Assembly: GCA_025054775.1 (NCBI GenBank)
Contig: JANWZA010000059.1
Coordinates: forward strand, 62,001-126,000
DNA: 64,000 nucleotides
From: Microscillaceae bacterium
Lineage (GTDB): Bacteria > Bacteroidota > Bacteroidia > Cytophagales > Microscillaceae
Reading direction: 5' to 3'
Position 1 is the first letter of the stretch. The number at the start of each line of letters is the position of its first letter. The position numbers and the translations under genes were made by a program. The notes under the pieces were generated by a model, which was given only the letters and a program-made list of their open reading frames with translations, had not been told where the DNA came from and ran no database searches. This document shows positions 9,333 through 17,853 of this stretch, in pieces.

Positions 9333-9499
9333 ATTTTTTCCTACCTTTTTTAATTTTTTTTGCCAAAAAAATCTAACTAAAAAATATTCACAAAAAATGT
9401 CTTTTTTTAGCACTTTATAGCAAAACATAGCTATATTTACGTGATTTTCCTTTCAGTAAGTATTCAAGAAATCAATCACTAAACAATAAATATAAACCC

Positions 9500-10753
9500 A
9501 TGGAAACTACTCAAACTGCACAAGGGCAAATTGTAGATATGGTTGTAACACCATTTGCCGAATCTATTAGTGAAGTAACAATTGGAAATTGGCTAAAAAA
9601 AGATGGTGAATTTGTGAAACTAGACGAAAACATAGTAGAAATAGAAACCGACAAAGCCACCCAAGAAATACCTGCTATTGCCTCTGGTATATTGAAGCAA
9701 ATAGCTAAACAAGGGGATATACTAAAAATCGGAGATTTGATCTGTCAGATTATCGTAGGAGTAGAACAGCCCCAAAGCCAACCGCAATCTACTCCACAAG
9801 CTACTCAAAAACAGGAAGTTAGCACACAAACGCAAACAATTGATAGCTATGCCAAAGGGCACCCCTCTCCTGCCGCAGCTAAAATTATGGCTGAAAAAGG
9901 GCTCACCCCTAATGATATAAATGGTACAGGCATTGGAGGACGCATTACCAAAGAAGATGCTCTAAGAGCTGAAGCCAAATCTACCCCACAGCTCCAAGAG
10001 AGCAAAACCCAAGAACTAACTACTAGCTCTACCCCACCGCCCACTACAGGCTCAAGACAACAACGACGCGCACCACTCTCCCCTCTACGACGCACTATTG
10101 CGCGCCGTTTGGTTGCCGTGAAAAATGAAACAGCTATGCTTACCACTTTTAACGAGGTAAACATGAAGTCAATTATAGATTTACGCAATAAATATAAAGA
10201 TAAATTTAAGGAAAAATATGGTGTTAGCTTGGGCTTTATGTCCTTCTTTACAAAAGCAGTTTGTATCGCCTTGCAAGAATTTCCCGCAGTAAATGCTATG
10301 ATTGATGGTAACGATATTGTATATAATGACTTTTGCGACATTTCTATTGCAGTCTCCGCTCCCAAAGGTTTAGTAGTGCCTGTACTCCGTAATGCTGAAA
10401 GGATGAGCTTTGCCGAAATAGAAAAAGGCATAGCCGATTTAGCCACCAAAGCACGTGAAAATAAACTCTCCATTGAGGAGATGCAAGGAGGTACCTTTAC
10501 CATTACTAACGGAGGAGTATTTGGTTCGCTCATGTCTACTCCAATTATTAACGCACCGCAGTCAGCTATATTAGGCATGCATAACATCGTAGAACGACCT
10601 GTGGCTATCAATGGAGAAGTGGTTATTCGCCCTATGATGTATGTAGCTCTTTCGTATGACCACCGTATCATAGATGGGCGTGAATCGGTAGGTTTTTTAG
10701 TACGTGTAAAACAAATTTTAGAAGCCCCCGAAAGTATGTTGTTTGGATTATAA
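9500..10753 (+). CDS. Dihydrolipoamide acyltransferase (E2), probably 2-oxoglutarate dehydrogenase
   Basis: 417 aa. E2 core enzyme of a 2-oxo acid dehydrogenase complex, transferring an acyl group from lipoyl to CoA. One lipoyl domain at the N-terminus ([12 protein letters not shown], with the lipoylated Lys in DKA), a Pro/Gln/Thr linker, a peripheral-subunit-binding domain ([23 protein letters not shown], about 120-155), then the catalytic domain ending with the active-site motif SYDHRIIDG. The N-terminal stretch ([17 protein letters not shown]) resembles Bacteroidota succinyltransferases (odhB/sucB), but a pyruvate or branched-chain E2 is not excluded. No E1 or E3 gene is adjacent. Confidence 0.88.
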   Translation: METTQTAQGQIVDMVVTPFAESISEVTIGNWLKKDGEFVKLDENIVEIETDKATQEIPAIASGILKQIAKQGDILKIGDLICQIIVGVEQPQSQPQSTPQATQKQEVSTQTQTIDSYAKGHPSPAAAKIMAEKGLTPNDINGTGIGGRITKEDALRAEAKSTPQLQESKTQELTTSSTPPPTTGSRQQRRAPLSPLRRTIARRLVAVKNETAMLTTFNEVNMKSIIDLRNKYKDKFKEKYGVSLGFMSFFTKAVCIALQEFPAVNAMIDGNDIVYNDFCDISIAVSAPKGLVVPVLRNAERMSFAEIEKGIADLATKARENKLSIEEMQGGTFTITNGGVFGSLMSTPIINAPQSAILGMHNIVERPVAINGEVVIRPMMYVALSYDHRIIDGRESVGFLVRVKQILEAPESMLFGL

Positions 10754-10771
10754 CCGTTGTACAACTTTATT

Positions 10772-10804
10772 AACTTTCCAAAAGTTTGTAACTTTTGGAA
10801 AGTT
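10772..10804 (+). terminator. Terminator downstream of the E2 gene
   Basis: Perfect 15-bp inverted repeat AACTTTCCAAAAGTT / AACTTTTGGAAAGTT with loop TGT, 18 nt after the stop codon. The T tract is weak (ATTTACC). Confidence 0.7.
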
Positions 10805-10882
10805 ATTTACCACAAATGGTAAATATTTGTTTTAATAATAGTAAATAAAGTAGCAGAAAAGTGATTAAAAATTTTGTTTTTT

Positions 10883-10915
10883 TTTGTTAATTTTAATTAT
10901 TTATATTTACCTTTG
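10883..10915 (+). promoter_or_regulatory. Promoter of the small Cys protein at the head of the copper-type locus
   Basis: TTTG (10883-10886), 21 nt, TACCTTTG (10908-10915). The expected start lies near 10920, leaving a leader of about 20 nt to the ATG at 10941. Confidence 0.7.
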
Positions 10916-10940
10916 CAAAGTAGGTTAAACCTTGAAAGCC

Positions 10941-11327
10941 ATGCGATCTCTCAAGGCAGTTCTCGTATGCTTACTTATTACAATGGTTATCTGCAAAATT
11001 GCAGGTAAGCTGTGGTTAGTGGCTTATGTAGAACTAAACCGAGAGTACATTGCAGAGGTGCTTTGTATCAATAAAAACAGACCCGAAATGGCTTGTCAAG
11101 GGCAATGTCACATAAACCAAATCTACCAAGAGACAGAAGAGCAAGAACAACCAAACCCTTTCCAATTATTACAACAAGATTTTTTTGAGCTATTTTTTCA
11201 AGAATTACCCATTTTTCAAAGTACTTCTTCATATTTTTTGCACCTTGTAAAGCATCAAACGCTTTATTTCATGCCTGCATTAGCTGATTTCTTTGAGAAA
11301 AGAACCAAGCCACCACAATTTATCTGA
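10941..11327 (+). CDS. Small membrane-anchored Cys-motif protein, function unknown
   Basis: 128 aa from the ATG at 10941; a TTG three codons upstream is in frame but less likely. One N-terminal hydrophobic segment (about residues 5-30) is followed by LNREYIAEVLC and a cluster C42, C52, C56, H57 in the form C-x9-C-x3-C-H (MACQGQCHINQ). The rest is Gln/Glu/Phe-rich and probably periplasmic. Similar short proteins with this spaced Cys motif are, from memory, often found beside metal-related genes in Bacteroidota. A metal-binding role is inference from the Cys/His cluster and from its position upstream of an MbnP-like gene. Confidence 0.7.
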   Translation: MRSLKAVLVCLLITMVICKIAGKLWLVAYVELNREYIAEVLCINKNRPEMACQGQCHINQIYQETEEQEQPNPFQLLQQDFFELFFQELPIFQSTSSYFLHLVKHQTLYFMPALADFFEKRTKPPQFI

Positions 11328-11756
11328 TTTTCCCCTCACCAATAAAGCAAGGATGAGTTATGAAAATTGAAGTTTCATAGCCGTAGGGTTAAATTATTAC
11401 TTTTAGGAATAGATGCGTAAAAACACTTACTCAAACCTTGCTTTACAATAATCATGTTTTCAGTTCAAAAAATTGCACTAGAGATTGAAAGGGCAAGCTC
11501 TTGAGAGCTTAGTGCGTAACACCAAAGCATTAGCGAAGCCCTTCAAAATTTACCCTTTTACCCTCTGAATGATAGCGATAAGAGTAAAAGGAACACCTTA
11601 ATTATTCCTAAAAAGCTATGCTATCATTTAGCAGAATTGTACAAAAATATAAATCAAAAATATAAATATAGTTAAATTTCTTTATTCAAGTAAAAATTGA
11701 AAATTTATTCACTTTCTAATAATTTATTGTACCACCCTTAAATTCTATCAAAGTTT
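11328..11756 (+). other. Gene-free gap rich in inverted repeats
   Basis: No credible ORF. The stretch holds several inverted repeats: 11343-11352 with 11436-11445 (10 bp, perfect), 11359-11365 with 11373-11379, 11400-11410 with 11604-11615, 11486-11494 with 11538-11546, a perfect 7-bp hairpin at 11495-11510, 11554-11566 with 11581-11591, and 11568-11576 with 11620-11628. Some of them cross. The last 115 nt are plain AT-rich sequence before the MbnP-like gene. It may be a structured leader or RNA, or the remains of a lost gene. Confidence 0.5.
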
Positions 11757-12581
11757 ATGAAAATTACATTTTCAAAATGGGTATTATTTCTAGTTTTTGG
11801 TGTGTTTTTCTACACCGCTTGCAACAAAAAAGACAAAGAGCCACAACCAAACTCTAATGTAATGGCAGAAATTAAGTTAGAATTTGACAATGTGGCGGGT
11901 AATCAAAATTTACAACTTAACAGCACTACGTACACCAACGCAGTGGGTGAGCAGTTTACAGTAAGTTTGTTCAATTACTATGTTTCAAATTTCGTGTTCA
12001 AAACGGCACAAGGCAATGAATATGTTGTACCACAGGATAGTTGCTATTTTTTGGTGCAAGAGAGCAACCGTAATTCGCAAGTGGTAAAAATGCGTGTACC
12101 TGAAGGAGACTATACCGAAGTTTCGTTTGTAATTGGGGTAGATAGCCTTCGCAATACGATGGACGTAAGCCGACGCACAGGTTCATTAGACGTAGCCAAC
12201 CTAACAGGTGAAAACAAAATGTATTGGTCTTGGAACTCAGGTTACATTTTTGTGAAACTAGAAGGGAACTCACCCGCTGCACCTGCCGATCCCACAGGTG
12301 CCCGCCGCTTCCGCTACCACATTGGAGGCTTTGGGGGCTATTCCAGCCGAACTATCAACAATATAAAAACAACTACAATTTCATTTGGAAATCAACATGC
12401 CAAAGTACGCAAAGGCAAATCGCCTCTTGTGCATCTCGAGGTAGATGTATTGAAAGTATTTAATGGTTCTACCAATTTGAGCATCGCAAGCCATCCTACT
12501 GTTATGTTCTCTCCTTTTTCTGTAAATATTGCGAATAATTACCAGAAAATGTTCAGTTTTCACCACTTACATAATGAATAA
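11757..12581 (+). CDS. MbnP-like periplasmic copper-binding lipoprotein
   Basis: 274 aa. A lipoprotein signal with lipobox-like YTAC (C22) is followed by an MbnP-type domain. Landmarks: GVDSLRN (127-133), MYWSWNSGYIF (155-165, with W157 and W159), FRYHIGG (185-191, H188), and a His-rich C-terminus (H269, H270, H272). MbnP proteins bind copper after a tryptophan is oxidised to kynurenine by the di-heme enzyme MbnH; that is known for the methanobactin system, and its operation here is inferred. A MbnH/MauG-like gene lies 1.4 kb downstream. A strong terminator follows, so it may be transcribed alone. Confidence 0.83.
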   Translation: MKITFSKWVLFLVFGVFFYTACNKKDKEPQPNSNVMAEIKLEFDNVAGNQNLQLNSTTYTNAVGEQFTVSLFNYYVSNFVFKTAQGNEYVVPQDSCYFLVQESNRNSQVVKMRVPEGDYTEVSFVIGVDSLRNTMDVSRRTGSLDVANLTGENKMYWSWNSGYIFVKLEGNSPAAPADPTGARRFRYHIGGFGGYSSRTINNIKTTTISFGNQHAKVRKGKSPLVHLEVDVLKVFNGSTNLSIASHPTVMFSPFSVNIANNYQKMFSFHHLHNE

Positions 12582-12597
12582 CTTTTTCTTTTGATTG

Positions 12598-12626
12598 AAA
12601 ACTACCCTAAATTTTAGGGTAGTTTT
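12598..12626 (+). terminator. Terminator of the MbnP-like gene
   Basis: Stem of about 13 bp, AAAACTACCCTAA paired with TTAGGGTAGTTTT, 16 nt after the stop codon, ending in TTTT. Confidence 0.85.
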
Positions 12627-12700
12627 ATCTATAAAAATAAGAAATTATTGAAATCTAATCAAAAACTTACTAATTATTAACATTTTTTATCCTTGTTTCT

Positions 12701-13090
12701 ATGAAATCACAAAAAATTAAACTCTCTCGTATCTATATCAACGAGTACGGAGAAATTGTAAAGCATCAAAGTAAAATAACAAAAATAGCTTTACATTTTT
12801 GTAAAATTTTGAAAGTATTACCTTTTATAGTAAGTATTACTCTTTGCGCGCTAATGATTATGGAAGTGTGTTGCTTTATAGGATTAGTACAAAGTCTAAT
12901 GAATTTGAGACAAAGTGGTGATACAAGTGTATATCTTTTTTTGTGTGTAGCTATCTTTTTGATTTGTTTAATTAGTTTAAGTATTGGTGATTATTTAGTT
13001 AAGATAGAGCAACCTAAGGCAATAGAACCTAAATTAAGCAAACTACAAAAGAAATTGAAAAATAATAGCTTTGACCATTTAAGCTATTAG
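12701..13090 (+). CDS. Small membrane protein, function unknown
   Basis: 129 aa. A basic N-terminus precedes two long hydrophobic segments (about residues 38-66 and 76-98), and a Lys-rich tail follows, so both ends probably face the cytoplasm. No family was recognised. Cys and Met occur inside the segments (MIMEVCCFIG), which would fit metal traffic but does not prove it. A weak -7-like TATCCTTG lies just upstream. It stands between the MbnP-like and PepSY genes, same strand. Confidence 0.6.
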   Translation: MKSQKIKLSRIYINEYGEIVKHQSKITKIALHFCKILKVLPFIVSITLCALMIMEVCCFIGLVQSLMNLRQSGDTSVYLFLCVAIFLICLISLSIGDYLVKIEQPKAIEPKLSKLQKKLKNNSFDHLSY

Positions 13091-13252
13091 TGGTAAATAT
13101 TCAGAAAAAGAGAATACTTTGCTTTGGAAAGTGAAGCCTGAGGTAGTCAATACAAAAAGGTTGACGCATGTAGCTCGTCCCAAAGGTGAATATGGATAAG
13201 TAGAATTTCGTTAGGAGCAACTTAAATTCATATTTCAAATAAAGCCTGCAGA

Positions 13253-13987
13253 ATGATAAGCAAAGTAAAAATTCAGAGATATGTAAGAAAAGTGCACCGT
13301 TATTTAGGTGTATTCTTGGGCATACAACTTTTGGCTTGGACAATAGGGGGATTATATTTTAGCTGGACAAACATAGAGCAAATTAGAGGAGAGAATTTGA
13401 GAGCAGAGAAAAAAAAATTACCTATTGTGTCGCAAAGTGCCTCCTTGGGGAATCTGTTGGATAGCTTACAAAAAAGTATACCTAAAATTGCGTTTAAGCA
13501 TATTCAAGTGGTAGAAATTTTGAATAAGGCGTACTATCAAATTCACGCAGAAGTTCCTGAAAAAAAGATATTTTTGTTTGATATGAAAACACTTTTACTC
13601 AAAAAACCGCTTACTAAGGAAGAGGCGTGTGCGGTAGCTCAAAGTAACTTGAAAAACCCTTCTAAAATTCTAAAAATTGAATACCTAACTCAAACGCATG
13701 GGCATCATGAGTACAGGGAGAAACCTCTACCCGCCTATGCCATTACCTTTGGTAAACCTAACAACACAACCGTGTACGTAGCTACCGAACTTGGCACTGT
13801 GCAAAGCTATCGTAACAATGCTTGGCGTATTTTTGACTTTTTGTGGATGCTCCACACTATGGATTATGAAAACCGAGATAATATAAATAATTGGTTATTA
13901 AGAGTTTTTTCACTTATAGGATTGATAACCATTTTATCAGGATTTGTATTATATTTTCTCACTTCAAAATCAGTTTTTGTGCGTTGA
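13253..13987 (+). CDS. PepSY-associated transmembrane protein
   Basis: 244 aa. The N-terminus VRKVHRYLGVFLGIQLLAWTIGG is the PepSY-TM start with the HR pair (H15, R16) and a first membrane helix (about 17-38). A periplasmic PepSY-like region follows (CAVAQSNL..EYLTQTHGHHEYREKPLPAYAITF), then WMLHTMDYENRDN, where H and D residues are typical, and a last helix (about 218-238). Relatives include ferric or cupric reductase-like proteins. It starts the run PepSY-cytochrome-barrel (gaps 43 and 12 nt), pointing to a shared metal or redox role. Confidence 0.8.
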   Translation: MISKVKIQRYVRKVHRYLGVFLGIQLLAWTIGGLYFSWTNIEQIRGENLRAEKKKLPIVSQSASLGNLLDSLQKSIPKIAFKHIQVVEILNKAYYQIHAEVPEKKIFLFDMKTLLLKKPLTKEEACAVAQSNLKNPSKILKIEYLTQTHGHHEYREKPLPAYAITFGKPNNTTVYVATELGTVQSYRNNAWRIFDFLWMLHTMDYENRDNINNWLLRVFSLIGLITILSGFVLYFLTSKSVFVR

Positions 13988-14030
13988 ATTGCATTTATTG
14001 CGTTTCGTTCTATAGTAAAATTACAAACTT

Positions 14031-15083
14031 ATGAAAAAAATATCCTTTTTGATAGTTGGTTTTTTGATTTTTGTATTAGTATTTTGGCTGAATAGCTGTA
14101 CCAAAAAATCAGAGGTTCAGCCTGAAATTACTTTTGTAAAACCCGCAAACTTTCCTGAACCTGTATATAAATTAGAGCGAAATCCAATAACAAAAGCAGG
14201 TTTTGAATTGGGGCGAATGTTGTTTTATGAACCGTTACTTTCCAGAGATGGAAGTATCAGTTGTGGCAGTTGTCATATTCAAGGTTCAGCTTTTACGCAC
14301 CACGGGCACGATGTAAGCCATGGGATTGACGACCGTTTAGGAAATCGCAATGCACCTGCTATTCAGAATATGGCATTTTATCCGCATTTCATGTGGGACG
14401 GGGGGATTTTCGACCTTGACCTTCAACCTATTGCCCCTATTGAGAGCCACGTGGAAATGGACGAACAACTAGAAAATGTATTAGAAAAATTGCGTAAAAC
14501 TCGCAAATACCCACCCCTGTTTCAAAAAGCATTCGGTACTCCTGAAATTACAACATCAAAATTTTTGAAAGCTCTTTCGCAATTCATGCTTATGATGATC
14601 TCCTCTAACAGTCGTTATGATAAGTATGTGAGAAAAGAAAAAGGCGGCGAACTTACACAAGAGGAGCTAGAAGGGTTGGCAATTTTTCGGCAGAAATGTG
14701 GCACGTGCCATAGTGGAGAATTGTTTACGGATTTTAGCTTTCGTAATATTGGTTTGAGTGATTTTGTGAATAAAGACGAGGGGCGTGCTTTAATTACACT
14801 CAACCCTGAAGACAAATACAAGTTCAGAGTACCGAGTTTGCGAAATGTTGCTCTTACGCAACCTTATATGCACGACGGAAGGTTTAGAACCTTGCAAGAG
14901 GTCTTGAACCATTATTCGGATAATATGCAAGATTTTCCGAATTTGGATAGTACTTTTCGTAGGGGGGGTAAGTTAGGAATACCTCTTAACGAGAATGAAA
15001 AAACAAAAATTATTGCTTTTTTACGTACTCTTTCTGATGAAACTTTTATTAGAGATAAGCGTTTTTCTGAACCCACACCTTAA
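14031..15083 (+). CDS. Di-heme cytochrome c peroxidase family, MauG/MbnH-like
   Basis: 350 aa. A lipoprotein-type signal (LNSC, C23) sends it to the periplasm. Two haem-c sites are present: CGSCH (78-82) and CGTCH (223-227). MWDGG (121-125) carries the Trp (W122) that lies between the haems in this family, and PYMHDGRFRTLQEV (278-291) is the usual distal ligand region. The family includes peroxidases and the protein-tryptophan-oxidising enzymes MauG and MbnH. The nearby MbnP-like gene makes an MbnH role the leading guess. It probably forms one operon with the PepSY gene upstream and the barrel gene 12 nt downstream. Confidence 0.87.
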   Translation: MKKISFLIVGFLIFVLVFWLNSCTKKSEVQPEITFVKPANFPEPVYKLERNPITKAGFELGRMLFYEPLLSRDGSISCGSCHIQGSAFTHHGHDVSHGIDDRLGNRNAPAIQNMAFYPHFMWDGGIFDLDLQPIAPIESHVEMDEQLENVLEKLRKTRKYPPLFQKAFGTPEITTSKFLKALSQFMLMMISSNSRYDKYVRKEKGGELTQEELEGLAIFRQKCGTCHSGELFTDFSFRNIGLSDFVNKDEGRALITLNPEDKYKFRVPSLRNVALTQPYMHDGRFRTLQEVLNHYSDNMQDFPNLDSTFRRGGKLGIPLNENEKTKIIAFLRTLSDETFIRDKRFSEPTP

Positions 15084-15095
15084 AAAATATTAAAA

Positions 15096-15998
15096 ATGAA
15101 AAAAATATCTTTGTTGATTTTAGTAATTATTTTTGCCCAAATACCAAGTTTTTCTTGTGATATTTGTGGTTGTGGTGCAGGAAGTTATTATTTGGGTTTT
15201 ATGCCTCAACTCAACCGAAATTTAATCGGTGTACGATATCGCTACATGGATTTTCATACCTACGGGCACCGCAGCTGGGAAAATACCCAAGAGTATTTTC
15301 ATATTACAGAGGTGTGGGCGCGTATTTATCCGCACAAAAAATGGCAAGTTATGGGTTTTTTACCTTATAGTTTTAACAGGCAACAAACCTATACAGGAAA
15401 TAAGTATTTGCAAGGTATCAATGATGTACTTTTTTTGGCTAACTATCAGCTAATCAATACCTTAAATGATACAATAAGTGAAAAAAAACATAGTCTTTGG
15501 CTTGGTGGAGGTGTAAAATTGCCTACGGGCAAATATCAATACAATGAAATGGATACACGTGTGGTTGCTAATCCAAATTTTCAGTTAGGCACGGGTAGTA
15601 CCGATTTCTTAGTGAATTTAGTCTATACTTTACGAAAAAATAAATGGGGAATTAACACAGAGGCAAGCTATAAAATTAACACATCCAATAGTGAAAATTA
15701 TAGGTTTGGAAATAGATTTATGACTACAACTTCGTTTTTTTACTTACGTCAAGTGAAAAATATAGCCCTCATGCCTCACGTAGGTTTTTACGCAGAATAC
15801 TCAGGCATGGATAGCCGTAACCAAACTGAAGTAGAACATACAGGCGGGGGGGCATTAGCTACTTCGGTTGGAGTAGATGTATTTTTCAAAAATTTTACTT
15901 GGGCTTTGCATTGGCAAAAACCTTTGATGCAAAATTTAGGACAAGGACATATTTTTGCTCAAAATCGGTTGGTAGTGCAAATGAATGTTACATTTTAG
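15096..15998 (+). CDS. Cys-rich outer-membrane beta-barrel protein of the copper-type locus
   Basis: 300 aa. A signal peptide (about residues 1-20) is followed directly by C21-D-I-C24-G-C26-G, a compact Cys cluster at the mature N-terminus. The rest consists of alternating amphipathic strands and ends in MNVTF, a terminal Phe as in outer-membrane barrels. It resembles transporter-like barrels of the phenol-degradation type in Bacteroidota. It follows the di-heme cytochrome by 12 nt. Metal passage or sensing is inferred from the Cys cluster and neighbours. A lipoprotein reading of C21 is possible, but the lipobox is weak. Confidence 0.75.
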   Translation: MKKISLLILVIIFAQIPSFSCDICGCGAGSYYLGFMPQLNRNLIGVRYRYMDFHTYGHRSWENTQEYFHITEVWARIYPHKKWQVMGFLPYSFNRQQTYTGNKYLQGINDVLFLANYQLINTLNDTISEKKHSLWLGGGVKLPTGKYQYNEMDTRVVANPNFQLGTGSTDFLVNLVYTLRKNKWGINTEASYKINTSNSENYRFGNRFMTTTSFFYLRQVKNIALMPHVGFYAEYSGMDSRNQTEVEHTGGGALATSVGVDVFFKNFTWALHWQKPLMQNLGQGHIFAQNRLVVQMNVTF

Positions 15999-16004
15999 CT
16001 ATGC

Positions 16005-17444
16005 TCAATACTTAATGGGTTTACCATTTTGTTTTAATAGTTTACCTTGTTTGTATGCTATTTCACCGTTCACAATTACGTAGTCAATGCCTTCAGAGAA
16101 TTGATTAGGATTAGCAACCGTGGCTTTTCCCTTAATAGTTTTAGGGTCGAAAATGGTAATGTCTGCGTGAAATCCATCCCTTAAATCGGCACGCTTATTG
16201 AGTGAGGGACGCATCAAACGGGCAGGTAGGGTAGTAAGTTTAGAAAGGGCTTTTTCTAATCCTAAACCAATATCTAAACAATGGCGAATAGCCGTAGCTG
16301 CAAAAGCGGCACCTCTAGGGTGGGAATTGGCTCGTGGCTCGCTTTCAATTCCACCATCAGAACCAAACATACAAAAATCGGCTTGGAGGGCTAAATTGAC
16401 AGTTTTTTCAAAAGGCATTGTCCCTTCGGGAACAGCCACTAACACACCGTATCGCTTGCGGTAAGCAGGAAAAGTGGCAGCAGTAAGTTTTTCACCTGTC
16501 CCTACGATGGTAAGGTCTTGGTAGGTTATTCCGTATCGGCTTTGCCAATCACCACTAAACCTTTCGGATACGATGTACGTAGCCCAAAAGCTATATGGAT
16601 ACACACAACACGTAATTTCACTTCCTGCAAAATTAGCATTTTGTATCATTTCTAAGGCTTTGGGCATATTGTAGGTGCCACCTGTGGAATGCAGATGGTC
16701 AATATGTACTCTTACGCCTGTTTCTTGGGCTAAACGTATGGCTTCTTGTACGCCTTTTAGTTCGTCTTTTTCAGAGGAGTAGCGAAGGTGCAAAAAGATT
16801 GGTCTATCGTATTTTTTAGCTAATTTGGCATATTCTTTTACTTCGGCATAGGTAGTATCAGGCTGATACTCAAGGCTATGGCAGACGGCAAGCCCTCCTT
16901 CAGCAAGCCCTTTTTCTACCATAGCATAACGCATAGCTAAGGAAGCATACTTTAAGCGAATAAGCATTACAAAGACACCCACACCATAGTTCACATAGTG
17001 AGGTTGAGTATCAAAATATTGGTGAAAAAGTGCGGGACTCTCTGCCCCACCGTGCATTTGCAAAACGGTAGTCAGCCCATCGCTCACTTTGTATTTTTCA
17101 AAAATAGAGTACGTCATTCTTGGATTAGCAGCATTATCAGCCAAAATATCAATTAAGCCTGGACTCACAATTTTACCTGTGGCATCAATTATAGTAGAAG
17201 CTTTAAGCGGCTTGTCGCTTAGTTTAATTTTATTATCTTGGGTAACACCTACAAAAATATCTTTTTTGAGTTCGTTGTGGGTAAATACTTTGCCGCCGTT
17301 GATAGCTATTTTGTAAATATTCTGTTCGCTCTCGTCTTGGGCTTCGAGCCAACTTGGGGCAAGCCAAACAGCTGAACCGACTACAGCAATACGTTTGAGG
17401 GCTTCACGACGACTAATTGTTTCAGCTAAGGAGTTTTCTTCCAT
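16005..17444 (-). CDS. Tat-exported amidohydrolase, D-aminoacylase-like
   Basis: 479 aa. A twin-arginine signal (SRREALKRIAVVG, R12-R13) implies export in folded form to the periplasm. The body is an amidohydrolase TIM barrel similar to N-acyl-D-amino-acid deacylases: INGGKVFTH, IVSPGLIDILADNAA (92-106), HLRYSS (219-224), HIDHLHSTGG (247-256) and FGSDGG. The usual HxH metal pair after PGxID is absent, replaced by L-A-D (101-103). H219, H250 and the late Asp remain. The substrate is unknown. It converges on the barrel gene, only 6 nt apart. Confidence 0.75.
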   Translation of the reverse strand: MEENSLAETISRREALKRIAVVGSAVWLAPSWLEAQDESEQNIYKIAINGGKVFTHNELKKDIFVGVTQDNKIKLSDKPLKASTIIDATGKIVSPGLIDILADNAANPRMTYSIFEKYKVSDGLTTVLQMHGGAESPALFHQYFDTQPHYVNYGVGVFVMLIRLKYASLAMRYAMVEKGLAEGGLAVCHSLEYQPDTTYAEVKEYAKLAKKYDRPIFLHLRYSSEKDELKGVQEAIRLAQETGVRVHIDHLHSTGGTYNMPKALEMIQNANFAGSEITCCVYPYSFWATYIVSERFSGDWQSRYGITYQDLTIVGTGEKLTAATFPAYRKRYGVLVAVPEGTMPFEKTVNLALQADFCMFGSDGGIESEPRANSHPRGAAFAATAIRHCLDIGLGLEKALSKLTTLPARLMRPSLNKRADLRDGFHADITIFDPKTIKGKATVANPNQFSEGIDYVIVNGEIAYKQGKLLKQNGKPIKY

Positions 17445-17853
17445 GTGGTTTGGTTTTGAATTCGGTTTAAGTCTCAGCTAATTAATATATGCTTCAAAGA
17501 TACGTAAAATTCAGTATATCCCTTATATACTAACCTAAGTGCAAGATTGTAATAAATACTACCTGTAAGGCACTACCTAGCCGCTGTCGTGAAAATAGCA
17601 TAACGTTTCTAATGCCGTTCAGAATATTAAACCTCAACTAAACTTAATGAAATGAAATAAAACAAGTAAAAAAAATTCTAATTTTTGAAACCTTTTAACA
17701 TCAATCACGTACAAGGCAATAAAGAAATCTGCTAAAAAACAGAAAAAAAATAAAAAAATTAGTTTTTCGTGAAACTTTTAATAAACACTATCGTATAAGT
17801 GGTTAATTTAAGATTGATTGTTTAATTGTCTTACACTTAAAACTTTTACCAAA
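17445..17853. other. Intergenic region between divergent genes
   Basis: About 400 nt of AT-rich sequence without a credible ORF. It holds a -7 box for the minus-strand amidohydrolase at 17495-17502 and a short inverted repeat AGTATA..TATACT near 17513-17531. Nothing else was recognised. Confidence 0.5.
17495..17502 (-). promoter_or_regulatory. -7 box of the Tat amidohydrolase gene
   Basis: The minus strand reads TATCTTTG, predicting a leader of about 47 nt. No exact TTTG at the -33 distance. Confidence 0.5.

Noticed and set aside
9847-10764. 305-codon frame antisense to the E2 gene
   Set aside because: It lies opposite a conserved, full-length E2 and its translation has no recognisable family; long antisense frames are common opposite such genes.
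10941-15998. A methanobactin biosynthesis operon
   Set aside because: No MbnA-like precursor peptide and no MbnB, MbnC or transporter genes were found; only MbnP- and MbnH-like proteins are present.
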